From: DATFWC01 sp045801465
GTDB taxonomy: Bacteria > Pseudomonadota > Alphaproteobacteria > Rhizobiales > Xanthobacteraceae
Reading direction: 5' to 3'
DNA length: 20,911 nucleotides
Assembly: GCA_045801465.1 (NCBI GenBank)
Contig: JBJMSU010000148.1
Span: 1-20,911, forward strand
In this document: positions 1-7,454 of the stretch, piece after piece
How the letters are laid out: the number at the start of each line of letters is the position of its first letter
Numbering within the stretch: the stretch's first letter is position 1
Notes under the pieces: model-generated
What the model was told of the DNA's origin: nothing
Databases searched by the model: none
Seen by the model: only the letters and a program-made list of their open reading frames with translations
Program-made: the position numbers and the translations under genes

Positions 1-1
1 G

Positions 2-1867
2 GCCTTCGACGTCAGCATCACCGGCTGGATCGAGGTGCGCGAGGAGCGCCCGCGTTCCGACCGCATCGTCGTCAAGGTGCAGACGATCGAGGGGCGCCGC
101 CTCGCCGAGTTGCCGGAGCGGGTGCGGCTCTCGGCCGCCAAGGGAGCAGCGCCGCCGGTCGGCAGCTTCGTCGCCATCAAGGCGCGCCTCGATCCGCCGC
201 TCGAGCCGCTGCGGCCCGGCGGCTACGACTTTGCGCGCGACCTCTACTTCCAGGGCATCGGCGCGACCGGCTTTGCCCAAGGCGCCGTCAAGCCTGCCGA
301 TGCTCCGGCGCCGCCGAGCGCGTGGTTGCGCTATGCGGCTTTCATCGACGGCCTGCGCAACGCGATCGATGCGCGCATTCGCGCCAATGTCGCCGGCGAC
401 GCGGGGGCCATCGCCTCGGCCCTGATCACCGGCAAGCGCGATGCGATCTCGCCCGCCGTCAACGACGCCATGTACATATCGAGCCTCGCTCACGTTCTGT
501 CGATCTCCGGCTATCACATGGCGGTGGTGGCCGGCGTCGTCTTCTTCGTGGTGCGCGGGCTGTTGGCGCTCGCGCCGGCGCTGGCGCTGCGCCGCCCGAT
601 CAAGAAGTGGGCCGCCGCCGCGGCGCTGGCCGCTGCCGCGTTCTATCTCCTGCTGTCGGGGGCGGAAGTCGCGACCCGGCGCGCCTTCATCATGACGGCC
701 ATCGTTCTCGTCGGCGTCATGGTGGACCGGCCGGCCCTGACGCTGCGCAATCTGGCGCTCGCGGCGTTGGGCGTGCTGCTGCTGGCGCCGGAGGCGGTGG
801 TGCATCCGAGCTTCCAGATGTCGTTTGCCGCAACCTTGGCGCTGGTCGCGGTCTACGAGCGCGGCCTGCCATGGATGATCGCCGGCGCCGACACGCCGCT
901 CGGCGCCCGCATCGCACTGTGGGGCGGCCGCGAGATCCTGGCTCTGATCCTGGCGTCCCTGGTGGCCGGATTGGCCACCACGCTCTACGCCTCCTACCAT
1001 TTTCACCGGCTGGCGCCCTACGGCACGCTGGCCAATCTCCTGGCCATGCCGATGATCTCGCTCGTCGCGATGCCGTCGGGATTGCTGGCGCTCGTCGCCT
1101 TGCCGTTCGGCTTCGACGGGCCGCTGTGGCGGCTGATGGGTGTGGGCATCGACTGGATGATCGCGGTGGCGCTGTGGGTCGCGAGCCTGCCCGGCGCGGT
1201 CGGCCGCATCCCGGCGTTCGGCTCCGGAGCGCTGCTCGTCGGCACCGCCGGGCTGGTGCTGCTCTGCCTGCTGCGGACGCCGCTGCGCTGGTGCGGCGCC
1301 GGCGTGCTGGCGATCGCGATTCTCTGGGCGCTCAACCCGGTGCGGCCCGACGTGCTGGTGGCGGACGGCGGCCATGCCTTCGCGGTGCGCACGAGCGACG
1401 GCCGGCTCACCATCCTGAAGACCGGGAATAACGCCTTCGCGGTGCGCGAATGGCTCGCCGCCGATGGCGACGCGCGCCTGCCCAACGATCCGACCCTGGC
1501 GGCGGGGTTCACCTGCGATCCGGTCGGCTGCATCGCGCGCATGCCCGATGGCTCGCTAGCCTCCGTCGCGCTCGGCGCCGAGGCGTTCGAGGAGGACTGC
1601 GCGCGTACCGCGATCGTGCTCAGCGCGCGCAGCGCGCCGCCGTTCTGCCGCGCAACGATCGTCGACCGCACCGTGTGGCGAGCCGCCGGCGCCGTCGCGC
1701 TTACGCGCACCGGCAATGCCTTCGCGATGCAGGCGGCGCGGCCCGCGAGTGAATCCCGCCCATGGGCACGGCCGCGCGAGCGGAGCAGTGGCGCCGCGGG
1801 GCCGGCGAGTCCCGCGAGCGCGCGCGAGACGGCGCCGCAGGCTGGACAGTTCGGGCCAGACGATTAG
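2..1867 (+). CDS. comEC: ComEC/Rec2-family competence protein, 5' end missing
   Basis: This is an inner-membrane channel protein that moves single-stranded DNA into the cytoplasm during natural transformation. The frame is open from base 2, so the start lies outside the window; about 621 codons are visible. The first ~100 residues resemble the N-terminal DUF4131-type soluble region. The competence domain follows, with the family signature SISGYH at about 508-525 and many hydrophobic segments from about 520 to 1350. The C-terminal ~180 residues begin with VLVADGGHAF, where ComEC proteins often carry a metallo-beta-lactamase-like domain. I see no HxHxDH metal motif, so the region looks degenerate or different. 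The tail is low-complexity Arg/Ala/Pro. It converges on lexA, with an accessory block in between. Family assignment is confident; activity in DNA uptake is inferred from the family. Confidence 0.9.
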   Translation, partial: AFDVSITGWIEVREERPRSDRIVVKVQTIEGRRLAELPERVRLSAAKGAAPPVGSFVAIKARLDPPLEPLRPGGYDFARDLYFQGIGATGFAQGAVKPADAPAPPSAWLRYAAFIDGLRNAIDARIRANVAGDAGAIASALITGKRDAISPAVNDAMYISSLAHVLSISGYHMAVVAGVVFFVVRGLLALAPALALRRPIKKWAAAAALAAAAFYLLLSGAEVATRRAFIMTAIVLVGVMVDRPALTLRNLALAALGVLLLAPEAVVHPSFQMSFAATLALVAVYERGLPWMIAGADTPLGARIALWGGREILALILASLVAGLATTLYASYHFHRLAPYGTLANLLAMPMISLVAMPSGLLALVALPFGFDGPLWRLMGVGIDWMIAVALWVASLPGAVGRIPAFGSGALLVGTAGLVLLCLLRTPLRWCGAGVLAIAILWALNPVRPDVLVADGGHAFAVRTSDGRLTILKTGNNAFAVREWLAADGDARLPNDPTLAAGFTCDPVGCIARMPDGSLASVALGAEAFEEDCARTAIVLSARSAPPFCRATIVDRTVWRAAGAVALTRTGNAFAMQAARPASESRPWARPRERSSGAAGPASPASARETAPQAGQFGPDD

Positions 1868-1910
1868 GCGAACGTGTGGCCCATCCGCCGATGAGTGCAG
1901 CAAGGATTCG

Positions 1911-2031
1911 CCGTCGTTCCGGCGCAGCACAATGATGCGCTGCAGACCGGTATCGAGGACCACCGGATCGCGCGGTGTTCCTGGATCCCGCATCTGCGGT
2001 GCAGTGCCTCGCGCTGCATTGCGTGCGCGAC
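1911..2031. repeat. Degenerate palindromic intergenic repeat (tentative)
   Basis: The gap 1868-2117 between comEC and the next small gene holds no gene I can support. It contains an imperfect hairpin with arms at about 1989-2006 and 2012-2027, paired partly through G-U. Upstream sequence starting with CGTCGTTCCGG recalls the outer arm of the palindrome at 7197-7350. I read it as a decayed dispersed palindrome; it could also act as the comEC terminator. Confidence 0.35.
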
Positions 2032-2117
2032 GACCTGTTCCCCAGGGAACAGAACCGAATGTCGACGCGCGGCGACGAAACCATGTTGCTGTTTTATGTC
2101 AATGGAGAAGAGAGACC

Positions 2118-2351
2118 ATGGGAAGCCCCAGTCAAAATGCCACGTTCAAGTTCCAGAAGGCGTACAGGTTTGCCGACCAGGCGGGGGGCTTCTACCAAGT
2201 CAACGCAAAGGGCGGCAGTGTTGAAATGGGCAACAGGTATTTGTCGGCTGCTGTCAGGGAATTGGCCGAGGGCCTCCAACATCTGAGCGTTGGCCTGCGC
2301 GCGACCTACATCCTCCTCGAACAGGTGAAGAACGGACCGCAGCGCCGGTAA
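2118..2351 (+). CDS. Hypothetical 77-residue protein
   Basis: I do not recognise this family. The start ATG at 2118 is chosen because a strong Shine-Dalgarno stretch (GGAGAAGAGAG) lies just upstream, and the codons before it overlap a decayed palindrome. The 77-residue product has no signal peptide or membrane segment. The N-terminal half is polar and aromatic (FKFQKAYRFADQAGGFYQV). The C-terminal half (RYLSAAVRELAEGLQHLSVG onward) looks helical and amphipathic, so a small helical cytoplasmic or DNA/partner-binding protein is possible but unproven. It sits alone between comEC and the DUF1236 gene, about 180 bases from the latter. The ribosome binding site is the main evidence that it is real. 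Confidence 0.6.
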   Translation: MGSPSQNATFKFQKAYRFADQAGGFYQVNAKGGSVEMGNRYLSAAVRELAEGLQHLSVGLRATYILLEQVKNGPQRR

Positions 2352-2394
2352 TCGGCACGCCGGCGGACCCAGCCCGAACGCTCGAATGGGGAGG

Positions 2395-2423
2395 TTCAAA
2401 ATCGACTTTATGGCCGATTTGAA
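2395..2423. other. Small inverted repeat between two small genes
   Basis: TTCAAAATCG is followed after 10 bases by CGATTTGAA, its near-perfect reverse complement. It lies 44 bases after the 77-residue gene and about 107 bases before the DUF1236 gene. It could be a weak hairpin or an operator; nothing further supports either. Confidence 0.3.
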
Positions 2424-2529
2424 TATCCGCCCGGTGTTGATGCTTCGCGCCCATCCGGGCGACGAGCAACGGGAACCTTATCCTCCGATCAACGGTTGAT
2501 GTCTGATCCCCCAACGCAGGAGGAAAGAC

Positions 2530-2922
2530 ATGCGCTACGCGTCACTTGCTTTGGCCCTGATCACGGCCGGTTCCATCGCCACGCTTGCCCAGGCGCAGAC
2601 CGGCCCGGGCATGAAGGAAGACACGGGCTCGACCGTGAACACCCAGGGAGCGCCCGGCGCCAGAGTCGGTACGCCTGCAAACCCGACGCTTGCGCCCGCA
2701 CAGCGCACCAGAATCAAGCAGTACGTCACCGAACGGCAGGTGAGACCCATCACCGTGCGAGAGCGGCTGGCGGTCGGCGCGACACTGCCGGCGGACGTCG
2801 AACTGCTCGCCGTGCCGAGCGAATGGGGCCCGGAACTCGCGCCCTATCGTTACGTGTATTCCGGCAGCGACGTCTTCCTGATCGAGCCGTCGTCGCGTCG
2901 GGTCGTCCAGGTGATCGACTAG
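2530..2922 (+). CDS. Secreted DUF1236-domain protein
   Basis: This is a 130-residue exported protein of unknown function. Residues 1-22 form a signal peptide (short charged N-terminus, hydrophobic core LALALITAGSIATL, AQA cleavage site). The middle is a Pro/Thr/Gly-rich linker. The C-terminal ~55 residues match the DUF1236 pattern, with LPADVEL, a Trp-Gly pair, YRYVYSGSDVFLIEP and the final RRVVQVID. DUF1236 proteins are common in rhizobia and usually carry one or two copies at the C-terminus; here there is one. The start is fixed by a near-perfect ribosome binding site (AGGAGGAAAG) six bases upstream. It is flanked by gaps on both sides, so it probably forms its own transcription unit. A periplasmic location is inferred. 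Confidence 0.82.
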   Translation: MRYASLALALITAGSIATLAQAQTGPGMKEDTGSTVNTQGAPGARVGTPANPTLAPAQRTRIKQYVTERQVRPITVRERLAVGATLPADVELLAVPSEWGPELAPYRYVYSGSDVFLIEPSSRRVVQVID

Positions 2923-3009
2923 ACGCGATTGTGGAGCGACCCGGTGGCCTGAGCGGGGGGTAGCTCGGGCTCACCGCCGGCGGGTTGGGTATTCTGCTCA
3001 ACAGGATTG

Positions 3010-3036
3010 TTCGGCCGCTGCATTGCAGCGGCCGAA
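3010..3036. terminator. Strong 27-bp palindrome, possible terminator or operator
   Basis: TTCGGCCGCTGCA and TGCAGCGGCCGAA are exact reverse complements separated by one base. The RNA form would be a very GC-rich hairpin 88 bases after the DUF1236 stop. There is no U-tract after it on either strand, so a classical intrinsic terminator is not certain. A dimeric-regulator operator in front of the dioxygenase gene is an alternative. Confidence 0.45.
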
Positions 3037-3162
3037 TGCTGCCGACGATCAAGCGAACATTACGCTCGCGCGGCGGGCTTGTCCGCATCATCGACATCTT
3101 GCTAGCTGTAAACACGTGGATGCCAGGCAGAAGCCTGCGCGTGGCGACGCGAGACAGCCCTG

Positions 3163-4101
3163 ATGATCATCGAGCGACAGGAACAAGTCACCGACGCGGT
3201 GCTGGCCGAGCTGGCGCGGGCGCCCAACGGCCGGTTCAAGGAGATCATGGCGGCGTTCGTGCGCCACCTGCACGGCTTCGCCCGCGAGGTGAAGCTGACC
3301 GAGGAGGAATTCCAGACCGCCGTCGGCTACCTCGTGGCGCTCGGCAAGCACACCAACGAGACCCACAACGAGGCGGTGCTGATGTCGGGCTCGCTCGGCT
3401 TCTCGACGCTGATCTGCCTCCTCAACAACGGCAACACGGGACAGACCGAGACCGACGCCAATCTGCTGGGTCCGTTCTGGCGCATGCATTCGCCGCTCAC
3501 CGAAAGCGGCGCCTCGATCGTGCGCTCGCCGACGCCGGGTCCGGCCCTGTTCGTCGACGTCATCTTCCGCGACACCCGAGGGCGGCCGATCGCGGGCGCC
3601 GAGGTCGACGTGTGGCACTCCTCGCCGGAAGGATTCTATGAGAACCAGGACCCGGTGCAGGCGGACATGAACCTGCGCGGCAAGTTCATCACCGACCGCG
3701 ACGGCCGCTTCAGCTTCCGCAGCGTCAAGCCGGCCGGCTATCCGATTCCGATCGACGGCCCGGTGGGCGAGCTCCTGCGCGCGCAGAGCCGCCACAACAT
3801 GCGGCCCGCGCACCTTCATTTCCTCGCCGCCAAGGACGGGTTCAAGACGCTGATCTCGCAGATCTACGTCAACGACGATCCTTACCTCGACTCCGACGTG
3901 CAGTTCGGCGTCACCCGCCATCTCATCGGCGACTACCAGCGCCACGACAACGAGCCGGCGCCGGCGCCCGATGTCATCGGGCCGTGGTATTCGCTCGCGC
4001 ATACGTTCGTCATGGAAGATGGGCCCTCGCGCCTGCCGAAGCCGCCGATCACCGGGAAGGCGCAAGGCGAACGGCCGAACATCCCCGTGCTGGTGCGTTG
4101 A
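3163..4101 (+). CDS. Intradiol ring-cleavage dioxygenase (catechol/hydroxyquinol 1,2-type)
   Basis: This is a non-haem Fe(III) enzyme that opens catechol-type rings between the two hydroxyls to give a muconate or maleylacetate-type product. The 312-residue length fits the catechol/hydroxyquinol 1,2-dioxygenase group. An N-terminal helical dioxygenase domain (about residues 20-95) is followed by the catalytic beta-sandwich (about 100-285). The four iron ligands are in place with family spacing: Tyr159 (GFYENQD), Tyr193 (GYPIPIDGP), His217 and His219 (RPAHLHF). The start is ATG 3163; the ribosome binding site is weak. No other ring-degradation genes such as muconate cycloisomerase, maleylacetate reductase or a hydroxylase are nearby. 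The substrate therefore cannot be fixed; the N-terminal domain and the motif WHSSPEGFYENQD favour hydroxyquinol or catechol over protocatechuate. Confidence 0.88.
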   Translation: MIIERQEQVTDAVLAELARAPNGRFKEIMAAFVRHLHGFAREVKLTEEEFQTAVGYLVALGKHTNETHNEAVLMSGSLGFSTLICLLNNGNTGQTETDANLLGPFWRMHSPLTESGASIVRSPTPGPALFVDVIFRDTRGRPIAGAEVDVWHSSPEGFYENQDPVQADMNLRGKFITDRDGRFSFRSVKPAGYPIPIDGPVGELLRAQSRHNMRPAHLHFLAAKDGFKTLISQIYVNDDPYLDSDVQFGVTRHLIGDYQRHDNEPAPAPDVIGPWYSLAHTFVMEDGPSRLPKPPITGKAQGERPNIPVLVR

Positions 4102-4123
4102 GCACATTTGTCGCGGGCGCAGC

Positions 4124-4168
4124 GCAGTATCCCCGGGTCCGCGCAAGTGCGCGGCCCAGGGATGCTGC
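4124..4168. repeat. Intergenic hairpin of dispersed-repeat type
   Basis: An imperfect inverted repeat follows the dioxygenase stop by 22 bases. The left arm, 4124-4144, contains TATCCCCGGGTCCGCGC. The right arm, 4149-4168, contains GCGCGGCCCAGGGATGC. The loop is AAGT. Most mismatches become G-U pairs in RNA. It may serve as the dioxygenase terminator. Its style resembles the palindromes at 5503-5573 and 7197-7350. Confidence 0.55.
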
Positions 4169-4289
4169 ACCGTGTGCGCGACACGGCGGCGCGTTAGTCA
4201 CACGCAAGCCGATGGCGGGGCCGAGTTGACGGCAAGGCAGAGCGCGGTCAAGCTTCGCACACAGAAACGACATTCTGGGAGGAAACGAC

Positions 4290-5465
4290 ATGTTGCGCAG
4301 GGCTGTTGTCACGGCGGCCGGGGTGCTCGCCGCATCGCTTGCCGCAAGCGGGGCGCTTGCCCAGGACACCATCAAGATCGGCATCGTCCAGTCGCTCACC
4401 GGCCAGCTCACCGCCGTCGGCAAGCAGGTCCTGGGCGGCGTCAATCTCTACGTGCAGCAGAAGGGCAGCACGGTCGCCGGCAAGAAGATCGAGCTCGTCG
4501 TCAAGGACGACACGACCGTGCCGGACGTGGCCAAGCGTCTGGCGCAGGAACTGATCGTCAATGACAAGGTGAAAATCCTCGCCACCGGCATCACGCCGGC
4601 GAGCTTCGCCATTGCGCCGCTGGCGACGCAGGGAAAGATCCCGTCCGTGATCATGGTGTCCGGCACCTCGTCGGCGACGGAGCGGTCGCCCTATATGGTG
4701 CGCGCGAGCTTCACGCTCGGGCAGCAGTCCGGCATCATCGGCGAGTGGGCGGCCAAGAACGGTTCCAAGAAGGTCGTGATCGTCCAATCCGACTGGGCGC
4801 CCGGCGCGGAAGCCACCCAGGTGTTCACCGAGTCCTTCACCAAGGCCGGCGGCCAAGTCGTCGAGACGATAAAGGTGCCGCTCGCCAATCCGGATTTTTC
4901 GCCCTTCCTGCAGCGGGCGCGCGACGCCAATCCCGACACGCTGTTTGTCTTCGTTCCCGCCGGCCAGGCCGGGCTGTTCGCCAAGCAGTTCATCGAGCGC
5001 GGCCTCGACAAGGCGGGGATCCGGCTGATCGGGCCGGGCGACATCACCGACGACGACGACCTGCCGCGCATGAACGAATCCATCCTCGGTACCGTCACCG
5101 CCGGCCACTATTCGGCCTATCACGACTCGCCGATCAACAAGGAATACGTGGCGGCGTTCCAGAAGCTGAACGGGATGCGGCCGAACTTCATCTCGCTCGG
5201 CGGTTACGACGGCATGCACGTCATCTACGAGGCGCTGAAGAAGACCAACGGCAATACCGACGGCGACGCGCTCATCAACGCGATGAAGGGCCTGAAATGG
5301 GAGAGCCCGCGCGGGCCGATCTCGATCGATCCCGAAACCCGCGACATCGTGCAGAACATCTATATCCGCAAGGTCGAGAAACGCGATGGCGAGCTCTACA
5401 ACATCGAGTTCGCGACCTTCGAGGCGGTCAAGGACCCGATCAAGGCGGCAAAGAAGACCAACTGA
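4290..5465 (+). CDS. ABC transporter substrate-binding protein, branched-chain amino acid type (Peripla_BP_6)
   Basis: This is a periplasmic binding protein of the LivJ/LivK-like superfamily, 391 residues, the usual length. A signal peptide covers residues 1-24 (twin Arg near the start, Ala-rich core, ALA before QDTIKIG). The mature protein opens with IKIGIVQSLTGQLTAVGKQV, the typical first strand and ligand loop, followed by a two-lobed fold. A strong ribosome binding site (GGGAGGAAAC) precedes ATG 4290. No permease or ATPase genes accompany it, so it is an orphan that must borrow a transporter encoded elsewhere. Family members bind amino acids, amides, urea or aromatic acids. Placement after a ring-cleavage dioxygenase makes an aromatic ligand plausible but unproven. 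Confidence 0.88.
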   Translation: MLRRAVVTAAGVLAASLAASGALAQDTIKIGIVQSLTGQLTAVGKQVLGGVNLYVQQKGSTVAGKKIELVVKDDTTVPDVAKRLAQELIVNDKVKILATGITPASFAIAPLATQGKIPSVIMVSGTSSATERSPYMVRASFTLGQQSGIIGEWAAKNGSKKVVIVQSDWAPGAEATQVFTESFTKAGGQVVETIKVPLANPDFSPFLQRARDANPDTLFVFVPAGQAGLFAKQFIERGLDKAGIRLIGPGDITDDDDLPRMNESILGTVTAGHYSAYHDSPINKEYVAAFQKLNGMRPNFISLGGYDGMHVIYEALKKTNGNTDGDALINAMKGLKWESPRGPISIDPETRDIVQNIYIRKVEKRDGELYNIEFATFEAVKDPIKAAKKTN

Positions 5466-5502
5466 CTTCGCCGTCATCGCGGGCGCAGCGCAGCACGTGG
5501 GG

Positions 5503-5573
5503 CGCCTTAGCCGAAGGCGTAACCCGCCAATGCAGGCAATCGGCGGATTACGCTGCGCTAATCCGCCCTACGC
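5503..5573. repeat. Compound palindromic repeat (GGCGGATTA/TAATCCGCC type)
   Basis: Several nested inverted repeats lie downstream of the binding-protein gene. CGCCTT/AAGGCG is at 5503-5519, CCGCC/GGCGG at 5524-5546, and GGCGGATTA/TAATCCGCC at 5542-5567 around the centre CGCTGCGC. This looks like the widespread intergenic repeat built on GGCGGATTACGCTGCGC; the family attribution is from memory. It could double as a transcription terminator. Confidence 0.65.
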
Positions 5574-5607
5574 CGCTACGGGCTGTCACTGGGCCGGATG
5601 CACCGCA

Positions 5608-5994
5608 ATGAATGAATACGATCCCTTCACGTCACCCGACCCGGAGGAATGGCTGGCGCTGGACGAGCAGGAACGGGTCGACCTGGTCGAGAATTACCAT
5701 CGCCGCAAGCGTATTCGCCTGCCAAGCTCGACGGTGCACGCGATCATTCATGCCGTCGTCGAGAACCAGATCGCGCTGGGAGAGCAGGTCCCGATCCGTA
5801 CGCTGCAGCGCCTCATGTCGGAAGGGCTCGACCGCCACGACGCCATCCATGCGATCGGTTCGGTTCTTATCGTGCATTTGAGCGAGCTCATGCGGCAGGT
5901 CGAAGCGGAAACGACCTCGGACGCTGACCCAAACGCGCCGTATTACGCCGAGCTGGAACGTCTCACGGCCAAGTCCTGGCGAGAGTCCGGGTGA
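5608..5994 (+). CDS. Conserved-looking hypothetical protein, 128 residues
   Basis: I cannot assign this to a named family with confidence. The product is acidic and soluble, without a signal peptide or membrane segment. It has a short N-terminal segment (YDPFTSPDPEEWLALDEQER) and then a helical core with a striking pattern: STVHAIIHAVVENQIALGEQ, a Leu-Met-Glu-Gly-Leu turn, and RHDAIHAIGSVLIVHLSELM. The paired His, Glu-Asn-Gln and second His cluster vaguely recall DUF1841-type proteins and could form a metal site. The start at ATG 5608 is the first in-frame Met after the repeat; no good ribosome binding site is visible. The stop lies 52 bases before the AI-2E gene, so the two could be cotranscribed. 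Confidence 0.72.
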   Translation: MNEYDPFTSPDPEEWLALDEQERVDLVENYHRRKRIRLPSSTVHAIIHAVVENQIALGEQVPIRTLQRLMSEGLDRHDAIHAIGSVLIVHLSELMRQVEAETTSDADPNAPYYAELERLTAKSWRESG

Positions 5995-6046
5995 CCGCCG
6001 ATCATGCCTGAGCCCTGTTCGTCCAGGCGCCGACCGCGGTGATCCC

Positions 6047-7114
6047 ATGCGCGCGGTACCGAACTGGCAGCTGATCGCGCGCGTCGTGCTCGTCATCGCC
6101 TTCGTGCTCCTCGCGGTCTGGATGCTGGAGCGTTTCCTGCCGGCGCTCGCCTGGGCCGCGGTCCTCGCCATCGCCACCTGGCCGATGCGCGAGCGGCTGG
6201 CCCGCAGCGGCGCAGAACCGTGGCTCGTCGCCACCTTGCTCACGCTCCTGTTGACGTTGGCGCTCATCGTTCCGCTCATCGTCCTCGGCATTCAGATCAC
6301 CCGCGAAGCCGTCGTGATCGTCCAATGGGTGCGAAGCCTGCGGGATGCCGGCCTGCCACCGCCCGAGTGGGTGCCGCAGCTGCCGTGGGTGGGCGCCTAC
6401 GCCGCCACGTGGTGGCAGACTCACCTGGCGGATCCGGAAGGCGCCAAGGAGCTGCTGGGGCGAGCCGAATCCGTCGGCGTCGTGCACTGGACGCGGCTGG
6501 GCAGCCAGTTGGCCGGACGCCTGGCGATCTTCGTCTTTACCCTGTTGAGCCTGTTCTTTCTCTATCGCGACGGGCCGCTTCTCATCGAGCAAAGTCGCAC
6601 CGTCGCCGATCGCCTGTTCGGACCGGCGGCAAAGCACATCGGCCGGGACGCCATCGCCACGGTCCGCGCGACCGTCAACGGCCTCGTGCTCGTCGGGCTG
6701 GCGGAGGGCGTCGTGCTCGGCGTCGCCTATGTGGCGGCCGGGTTGAACAAAGCCGTGCTTCTGGGCTTCGTTACCGGCGTGCTCGCGACGGTCCCGTTCG
6801 GCGCCCCGCTGGTGTTCACGATCGCCGCCCTGATGCTCGTTGTCCAATCCCAGGTCACGGCCGGAGTCCTGATCTTCGCGTTTGGATGGGTGGTGGTGTT
6901 CGTCGCCGATCATTTCGTTCGTCCCGGCCTGATCGGCAGCTCGACGCGCCTGCCGTTCCTCTGGGTCCTGCTCGGCATCTTCGGAGGCTTGGAAACCTTC
7001 GGCCTCGTCGGGCTGTTCCTCGGCCCGGCGATCATGTCGGTCGTGCTCGCCATCTGGCGCGATGTCGTAACCATGAACGCAGCCGGCTACGACATCAGCG
7101 CGCGGCATGACTGA
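6047..7114 (+). CDS. AI-2E family membrane transporter (PerM/TqsA-like)
   Basis: This is a polytopic inner-membrane protein of the AI-2E transporter family (PF01594), 355 residues, normal for the family. Two hydrophobic segments at residues ~10-45 and one at ~60-82 are followed by a soluble stretch (~90-165). A second membrane cluster covers ~170-345 and includes LSLFFLYRDG, the family-typical GLVLVGLAEGVVLG and TGVLATVPFGAPLVF, and the C-terminal FGGLETFGLVGLFLGPAI. Members have been linked to autoinducer-2 export, Na+/H+ antiport or unknown substrates, so the transported molecule cannot be named. It follows the 128-residue hypothetical gene on the same strand and ends facing lexA. ATG 6047 is taken as the start. 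Confidence 0.9.
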   Translation: MRAVPNWQLIARVVLVIAFVLLAVWMLERFLPALAWAAVLAIATWPMRERLARSGAEPWLVATLLTLLLTLALIVPLIVLGIQITREAVVIVQWVRSLRDAGLPPPEWVPQLPWVGAYAATWWQTHLADPEGAKELLGRAESVGVVHWTRLGSQLAGRLAIFVFTLLSLFFLYRDGPLLIEQSRTVADRLFGPAAKHIGRDAIATVRATVNGLVLVGLAEGVVLGVAYVAAGLNKAVLLGFVTGVLATVPFGAPLVFTIAALMLVVQSQVTAGVLIFAFGWVVVFVADHFVRPGLIGSSTRLPFLWVLLGIFGGLETFGLVGLFLGPAIMSVVLAIWRDVVTMNAAGYDISARHD

Positions 7115-7196
7115 TCAGTTTTGCCCGACGGAAGCCGCTTGCTCCATCTCTCGCCGCATGCGGCAGGGTTACCGTATCTGGTTTTTTCATGCGTTT

Positions 7197-7350
7197 CGAT
7201 CGTCATCCCGGACGGCTCGCGTGAGCGAGCCGATCCGGGACCCAGGTATCCCAGCATCGGAAATATTTGTTGCAGCTGCCAAATCGCGGCGCCGGGCTAC
7301 GTGGGTCCCGGCTCTCGCGCCTTGGCGGCGCTCGGCCGGGATGACAATCG
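7197..7350. repeat. Long compound palindrome in the AI-2E/lexA convergent gap
   Basis: The 340-base gap 7115-7454 holds no gene but contains a nested palindrome. The outer arms CGATCGTCATCCCGG (7197-7211) and CCGGGATGACAATCG (7336-7350) match 14 of 15. A second pair, CCGGGACCCA (7235-7244) and TGGGTCCCGG (7302-7311), is exact. Inside the left half is a 15-bp hairpin at 7206-7240 with one bulged A and loop GTGA. The design (two inverted GTCATCCCGG-type units) resembles dispersed intergenic repeats of Bradyrhizobium-like genomes. It probably also ends transcription from both convergent genes. Confidence 0.7.
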
Positions 7351-7454
7351 AAAGGCCGTGCAGATCAAATGCGATAGCCCTGCCGCACGCGGGGGAGGGG
7401 TGGAGCACGTGGCGCGCCATGCGCACCAATGCGGTGCCTTGCGGTGCCTTGGGC

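Noticed and set aside
4248..5477. 409-codon open frame antisense to the binding-protein gene
   Set aside because: High-GC shadow with shadow-type composition; the + strand frame has signal peptide, ribosome binding site and family pattern.
5608..5994. Assignment of the 128-residue protein to DUF1841
   Set aside because: Only a loose His/Glu-Asn-Gln/His resemblance; the N-terminal and Pro-Phe-Leu-His type motifs I remember for DUF1841 are missing.
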